From Azoarcus sp031556475 (GTDB taxonomy: Bacteria > Pseudomonadota > Gammaproteobacteria > Burkholderiales > Rhodocyclaceae): a stretch of 39,315 nucleotides of DNA. Within the stretch, counting starts at the first letter, position 1. Each line of letters begins with the position of its first letter. The translations under genes were made by a program, and so were the position numbers. Positions 34,816 to 39,315 of this stretch are shown piece by piece. The notes under the pieces were generated by a model that did not search any database, was not told where the DNA came from, and saw only the letters and a program-made list of their open reading frames with translations. The DNA is taken from the NCBI GenBank assembly GCA_031556475.1, contig JAVBSY010000084.1, forward strand, positions 1-39,315. Reading direction: 5' to 3'.

Positions 34816-36574
34816 TGCGCAGTTCCAGGCCGGAAAACAGCAGGCGTTTCTCCTCGCCTTTCAGTACACGGATGGTTTCGCCCTTGCCGGTGCCCAGGCC
34901 GGAGATCAGCACTTCGCTGGCGGAAATCGGTTTCAGACCGATGCGCAGCAGGAAGCCGGGCATCTGGGGCAGGCTGCATTCGCCGATCAGCATACCGTCC
35001 TCCAAGCGCATTGCCATATGTTCCGGCAGGAAACCGCCGGGAGCGTCGACGAACTCGTATTCGCCGACGTAATCGAGCAATTCCTGAGGGATCGGTGCTG
35101 GTGTGAGGCGTTCGCCGAGCAGGATGGTGTCCTCGCCGATATGGCCGACAAGCACACGGCGGCCGTCGATGTTGCGCACCGATACGTGCAGGCCGTCGAA
35201 CGCGCCGATCTGTACCGGGATGAGGCCCAGCAGCTTGTAGCGCAGCCCGAAACGGCCGTCGCCCTGGGGACGCAGCTGCAGCGTGTGCCCCATTACCTCC
35301 GCATCGAGCGCGTCGCGGGCGGGGCTGACCTTGACGAGGCCGATCATCGAATCGTACCAGGCGGCATAGCTCGAAAGCGGCGCTTGCGCCGGCGTTGCCT
35401 TGGCTGCGGTATCGCCATTTTCCGGCTGGTGGATGCCGCGGTATGTTTCGAGCGCGAGCTTGAGCGTTTCGGTCGCGATCCGCTTGACGGCGTCCTGTGC
35501 GGCAGCCGAATTGGACATGACCACGACGCCGAGTTTCTGCTCGGGCAGCAACACCATCAGGCTATGCGAATCGAACAGCGCGCCGCCGTGGCTCGCCACC
35601 GGCCCGGCGTTACGGATGTCGATGCCCGACAGCATCCAGCCCAGACCGACACGCAGACCCAGGTCGAGGGCGATGTGTTCATTTTGCGGCCGCAGCATTT
35701 CCGCCAGCGTCTCGCCGCGCAGCACCCGATGCCCGTCAAGCTCACCATCCGCGAGCACCATCCGCATGAAACGCGCCATGTCGTCGGCGGTGGATACCAG
35801 CCCGCCGGATGGCAGATCGCGCAGGGGCACCGGCTGCGTGGGTTTGCCTTCAGGGTCGTAGACCTTGAGCGCGGGGCTGGATTCGAAGCGGGTGTCGTGC
35901 ATCGCCAACGGCTTGAATACGCTGCGCCGCAGACGGCGCTCGAAAGATTCGCCGGTACGTTGTTCGATGGCCGCACCGAGCAGCGTTACGCCCAGGTTGG
36001 AATAAGCGAAGACGAACCCCGGCGGATAGGCGACGTATTCGTCGCGCACGGCGGCAACGACATCGCTGAAGGGGCGGGCTTCACCCAGCATGCCACGGAG
36101 GAAATTGGCCGGCAGGCCGGAGTGGTGGTCCATGATGTTGCGCGGCGTAATCGGTTCGCCCGCGGCGAAGCGGCTACGCACCGTAAAGCCGGGCAGGTAA
36201 TCGGCCAGCGGGCGGTCGATGTCCATCCGCCCTTCCTCGGCCAGTTGCATCGCCGCCGTGGCTGTCAGCACCTTGGCGATGGACCCCAGGCGATAAGGCG
36301 TTTTCGCGCTGGCCGAATGCTCGGCAGCCACGTCCTCGTAGCCGAAACCGGCCGTCCACAGCACTTCGCGCTCGTCCACCAGGGCAATGGATACGCCGAC
36401 GATATGGCTGCGCTTTATTTCCTGCTCGATGAGCCAGCCGATATAGCGCTGGATGTAGTCGGGATCGCCAGCCATGACGACAGGCGGTTGCGGCGGAATG
36501 GCACACGCAACGATCAGGAAAATGGGGAAAAGCGCACATACGACAACGCTGCGCAAACGTCGAATCATGTTCAT
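34802..36574 (-). CDS. Beta-lactamase-fold serine hydrolase lipoprotein
   Basis: A 590-residue class C beta-lactamase/esterase-family hydrolase. The signal ends at lipobox IVAC, lipidated Cys at 24. Active-site motifs: Ser98-x-x-Lys101 (GSIAK), Tyr191-Ser-Asn193 (YSN) and His329-Gly-Gly331 (HGG). About 230 residues follow the catalytic domain, beta-rich, as in carboxylesterase or D-aminopeptidase-like members. It is anchored in the envelope and faces the periplasm. The family includes peptidases, esterases and transpeptidases, so substrate and any antibiotic role are unknown. A palindrome lies in its probable promoter region. Confidence 0.85.
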   Translation of the reverse strand: MNMIRRLRSVVVCALFPIFLIVACAIPPQPPVVMAGDPDYIQRYIGWLIEQEIKRSHIVGVSIALVDEREVLWTAGFGYEDVAAEHSASAKTPYRLGSIAKVLTATAAMQLAEEGRMDIDRPLADYLPGFTVRSRFAAGEPITPRNIMDHHSGLPANFLRGMLGEARPFSDVVAAVRDEYVAYPPGFVFAYSNLGVTLLGAAIEQRTGESFERRLRRSVFKPLAMHDTRFESSPALKVYDPEGKPTQPVPLRDLPSGGLVSTADDMARFMRMVLADGELDGHRVLRGETLAEMLRPQNEHIALDLGLRVGLGWMLSGIDIRNAGPVASHGGALFDSHSLMVLLPEQKLGVVVMSNSAAAQDAVKRIATETLKLALETYRGIHQPENGDTAAKATPAQAPLSSYAAWYDSMIGLVKVSPARDALDAEVMGHTLQLRPQGDGRFGLRYKLLGLIPVQIGAFDGLHVSVRNIDGRRVLVGHIGEDTILLGERLTPAPIPQELLDYVGEYEFVDAPGGFLPEHMAMRLEDGMLIGECSLPQMPGFLLRIGLKPISASEVLISGLGTGKGETIRVLKGEEKRLLFSGLELRKKTN

Positions 36575-36642
36575 CTGCTATGGATGGCGCCGGTGCGGGG
36601 AACTTGAACGCCGGCAAGACCATGTGTGTTGCATTCAAAGCA

Positions 36643-36665
36643 TTCCGTCCGTACGGAACATTTTA
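36643..36665 (-). promoter_or_regulatory. Possible -10 element with adjoining palindromic operator
   Basis: On the minus strand TAAAAT (36660-36665) is one mismatch from the -10 consensus. Directly downstream lies TTCCGTACGGACGGAA (36643-36658) with 6-base perfect arms, where a repressor would block transcription of the serine hydrolase gene. The -35 is poor. By-eye reading. Confidence 0.35.
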
Positions 36666-36746
36666 GGGCCGATTCCTTCGGCCAGATCCAAAAAAGTATT
36701 TCAAAAGCGGCTCATACCGCCGACAGCAGCGCGTGCTGCCCTCCCG

Positions 36747-39315
36747 TCACGCCCGGCGCAACTTGCGCCGGAACCACTTTTCCAGATCGTCCACGTAGGT
36801 GAATACCGCCGGCACCACCAGCAGGCTGAGCACGGTGGAGGTGATCAGGCCACCGATCACGGCGATCGCCATCGGCGAGCGAAAGCTGGCGTCGGCAGCG
36901 CCGAGGCCGAGGGCGATCGGCATCATCCCCGCGCCCATCGCGATCGTGGTCATGACGATCGGACGCGCGCGCTTGTGGCAGGCGTCGAGCAAGGCGTCTA
37001 GACGTGACAGCCCATGGTCGCGGCGGGCGACGATGGCGTATTCCACCAGCAGGATGGAGTTCTTCGTGGCGATCCCCATCAGCATCACCAGGCCGATCAG
37101 CGACGGCATGGAAAAACTTTTCTGCGCCAGCAGCAGGCCGACGAAGGCGCCGCCGAGCGACAAGGGCAACGCGGCGAGGATCGTCACCGGGTGGAGGAAG
37201 TCCTTGAACAACAGCACCAGCACGACATAGATGCACAACACCCCGGTGAGCATCGCCAGCCCGAAGCTGGCGAACAGTTCGCCCATCACTTCGGCGTCGC
37301 CGACCTCGACCACGCGCACGCCGGGCGGCAGGTCGCGCACCGACGGCAGTTGCGCGACGGCGGCGGTGACGTCGCCGAGCGGCAGGCCGGAGAGTTCGAT
37401 TTCGAAATTGATGTTGCGCGAACGGTCGTAGCGGTCGATCACCGCCGGCCCGCCAGCCACTTCCAGCGTGGCGACCTGGCCGAGCATCACCGGGCCGTGC
37501 GTACCGGGCACGGCAAGGCGCTCGAGCACGCCGAGGTCCTGCCGTGCAGCCTCGTCCAGCCGCACCAGGATGGGAACCTGGCGCTGTGCGAGGTTGAGCT
37601 TGGCCAGTGCGATGTCGTAATCGCCGAGGGTCGCCACGCGCAGTGTTTCGCCGATGGCGTTGCTGGTCACGCCGAGATCGGCGGCGCGGGCGAAGTTCGG
37701 CCTCACCGCGATTTCCGGCCGGATCAGGCTGGCGGTGGAGGCGATGCTGCCCAGCCCGGGAACGGTGCGCAGATCGCGCTCCACCGCCAGCGCCGCCGTC
37801 TGCAGCGCATGCGGATCCTCGCCGGAGAGGACGAGAATGTATTTCTCGCCCGAGCCACCAAGGCCGACCTTGCTGCGCACCCCTGGCAGCACCGTCAGCG
37901 CGGTGCGGATGTCGTTTTCGATGATCTGCTTGCGCGGCCGTTCGCCACGCGGAGACAACTGCACGGTGAGCGTGGCCTTGCGCACCTCGCCCGCGCCCTG
38001 GAGCGCGAACGGGTCGCCCCCGGCGGTGCCGCCGCCGATGGTGGTGTAGACGCTTTTCACGTACGGGTTGCCGCCCAGCAGTTGGCGCGTCCGCTCGGCC
38101 ACCGCACTCGTCTGCGCCAGCGTGGAGCCCGGCGCGAGCTCAAGGTAAACCTGGGTTTGCGAATTGTCGTCCGGTGGAATGAAGCCTGACGGCAACAGCG
38201 GGATGAGCATGATCGAGCCGACGAAGAACGCACCGGCGGCGAGCATGGTGAGCACGCGGTGGCGCAGGCAGCGCGCGGCCAGGCGCGCATACCAGTCGAG
38301 CCAGCGCGGTTCGGCATGTGCGGCGGAAGGCTTGAGCAGATAGGCCGCCATCATCGGCGTGAGCACACGGGCGACGACGAGCGAGGCGAACACGGCGAGC
38401 GCGGCGGTCCAGCCGAACTGCTTGAAGAACTTGCCGGCCACGCCGCTCATGAAGGCGGTAGGCAGGAACACGGCAATGAGGGTGAAGGTGGTGGCGATCA
38501 CCGCCAGACCGATTTCGTCGGCGGCCTCCATGGCCGCCTCATAGGGTGTCTTGCCCATGCGCAGGTGGCGGACGATGTTCTCGACCTCGACGATGGCGTC
38601 GTCCACCAGGATGCCGACCACCAGCGACAAGGCCAGCAGCGTGATGACGTTGATCGTGAAACCGAACCAATACATCGCGATGAAGGCGGGAATCACCGAC
38701 AGCGGCAACGCCACGGCAGACACGAAAGTCGCCCGCCAATCGCGCAGGAACAGCCACACCACCAGCACCGCGAGCAACGCGCCCTCGTAGAGCAGGTGCA
38801 GCGACCCGGTGTACTCTTCCTGCACCGGCGCAACGAAATCGAAGGCGGTGGTGATCGCGATGTCGGGATGCGCCGCGCGCAGTTCTTCGAGCGCCGCATA
38901 AACGCCGGCGCCGACGTCGATCTCGCTTTCGCCGCGGCTGCGCGCGACCTCGAAACCGACCACCGGCCGGCCGTCGAGCAGCGCCGCCGAGCGTTGCTCG
39001 GCCACCGTGTCGGCAACGGCGGCGACTTCGTCGAGGCGGATACGCCGCCCGTCGGTCAGGGACAATTCGAGCGCCGCCAATTCCGCTGCCGAGGCCACCG
39101 TGCCCAGCGTGCGCACCGGCTGCTCGCCGCCGCCGAGGTCGGCGCGGCCACCCGCGCTTTCGGTCTGAATCTGTCGCAATTGGCGCGATACCTCGGCTGC
39201 GGTCGCGCCCAGCGCCTGCAGGCGCATCGGATCGAGGGTGACTCGGATCTCGCGGGTCACGCCACCGACGCGGTTGACCGCGCCGACGCCGCGTACCGCC
39301 AGCAGCCGGCGCGAC
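36747..39315 (-). CDS. RND efflux pump inner-membrane permease (5' end beyond window)
   Basis: At least 855 residues of an AcrB/HAE1-like drug-efflux permease; the start lies upstream of the window, since the frame stays open to the edge and reads LLAVRGVGAVNRVGG before the first GTG. The proton-relay residues are intact: paired Asp in SLVVGILVDDAIVEVENI and Lys in GIATKNSILLVEYA. Periplasmic porter segments (RDLPPGVRVVEVGDAEVM, SGEKYILVLSGEDPHAL) and the C-terminal membrane half are complete, ending KWFRRKLRRA. The membrane-fusion and outer-membrane partners would be upstream, off the window. Substrates are unknown. Confidence 0.92.
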   Translation of the reverse strand, partial: SRRLLAVRGVGAVNRVGGVTREIRVTLDPMRLQALGATAAEVSRQLRQIQTESAGGRADLGGGEQPVRTLGTVASAAELAALELSLTDGRRIRLDEVAAVADTVAEQRSAALLDGRPVVGFEVARSRGESEIDVGAGVYAALEELRAAHPDIAITTAFDFVAPVQEEYTGSLHLLYEGALLAVLVVWLFLRDWRATFVSAVALPLSVIPAFIAMYWFGFTINVITLLALSLVVGILVDDAIVEVENIVRHLRMGKTPYEAAMEAADEIGLAVIATTFTLIAVFLPTAFMSGVAGKFFKQFGWTAALAVFASLVVARVLTPMMAAYLLKPSAAHAEPRWLDWYARLAARCLRHRVLTMLAAGAFFVGSIMLIPLLPSGFIPPDDNSQTQVYLELAPGSTLAQTSAVAERTRQLLGGNPYVKSVYTTIGGGTAGGDPFALQGAGEVRKATLTVQLSPRGERPRKQIIENDIRTALTVLPGVRSKVGLGGSGEKYILVLSGEDPHALQTAALAVERDLRTVPGLGSIASTASLIRPEIAVRPNFARAADLGVTSNAIGETLRVATLGDYDIALAKLNLAQRQVPILVRLDEAARQDLGVLERLAVPGTHGPVMLGQVATLEVAGGPAVIDRYDRSRNINFEIELSGLPLGDVTAAVAQLPSVRDLPPGVRVVEVGDAEVMGELFASFGLAMLTGVLCIYVVLVLLFKDFLHPVTILAALPLSLGGAFVGLLLAQKSFSMPSLIGLVMLMGIATKNSILLVEYAIVARRDHGLSRLDALLDACHKRARPIVMTTIAMGAGMMPIALGLGAADASFRSPMAIAVIGGLITSTVLSLLVVPAVFTYVDDLEKWFRRKLRRA

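Overview
This 39.3 kb window is high-GC, densely coded chromosomal DNA from a Gram-negative bacterium, most likely a betaproteobacterium of the Rhodocyclales/Nitrosomonadales type. The basis is gene order: the minus-strand run lysM-domain gene, dprA, smg, topB sits divergent from def, fmt, htpX, an arrangement typical of that class. Lipoproteins, QueF of the long type, HemJ, OxyR/Dps, a chemoreceptor with a sigma-28 promoter and an RND pump fit a motile, aerobic or facultative organism. The exact taxon is inference.

Layout. 1-1735 (minus): an ABC importer permease (cut by the window edge) and its periplasmic binding protein, translationally coupled, with a Fur-box-like palindrome upstream. 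1961-3504 (plus): oxyR and dps, a peroxide and iron-storage defence pair. 3606-9085 (minus): topB, smg, dprA and a LysM-domain protein. 9268-12415 (plus): def and fmt (formyl-methionine cycle), htpX (membrane protease) and mobA (molybdenum cofactor). 12443-13775 (minus): hemJ-like haem gene and an SDR-type oxidoreductase. 13798-14817 (plus): a 2Fe-2S/FAD/NAD reductase. 14828-20361 (plus): a signalling cassette of an EAL-like/HDOD protein, an HDOD-type histidine kinase and a REC-PAS-GGDEF-EAL response regulator. 20437-21721 (minus): a small cytochrome c and queF. 21852-22235: an unrecognised small protein. 22586-24291: three consecutive related SmpA/BamE-like lipoproteins. 24594-26624: a chemoreceptor. 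26775-28379 (minus): a B12-binding-type radical SAM enzyme.

The accessory part is 28427-34761: a 1400-residue Rhs polymorphic toxin with a PAAR-like N-terminus, a self-cleaving Rhs core and a variable C-terminal domain of 165 residues that I cannot assign to a family. It is followed at once by a predicted lipoprotein that looks like its immunity protein, and then by a zincin-type metallopeptidase of unknown role. This toxin/immunity pair is the best candidate for an undescribed system. The rest, 34802-39315 (minus), is a beta-lactamase-fold serine hydrolase lipoprotein and an RND efflux permease cut by the window end.

No rRNA, tRNA, CRISPR array or intact insertion sequence was seen. A stretch at 24364-24553 may be a transposase relic. 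Most promoters, operators and terminators given are pattern readings by eye.
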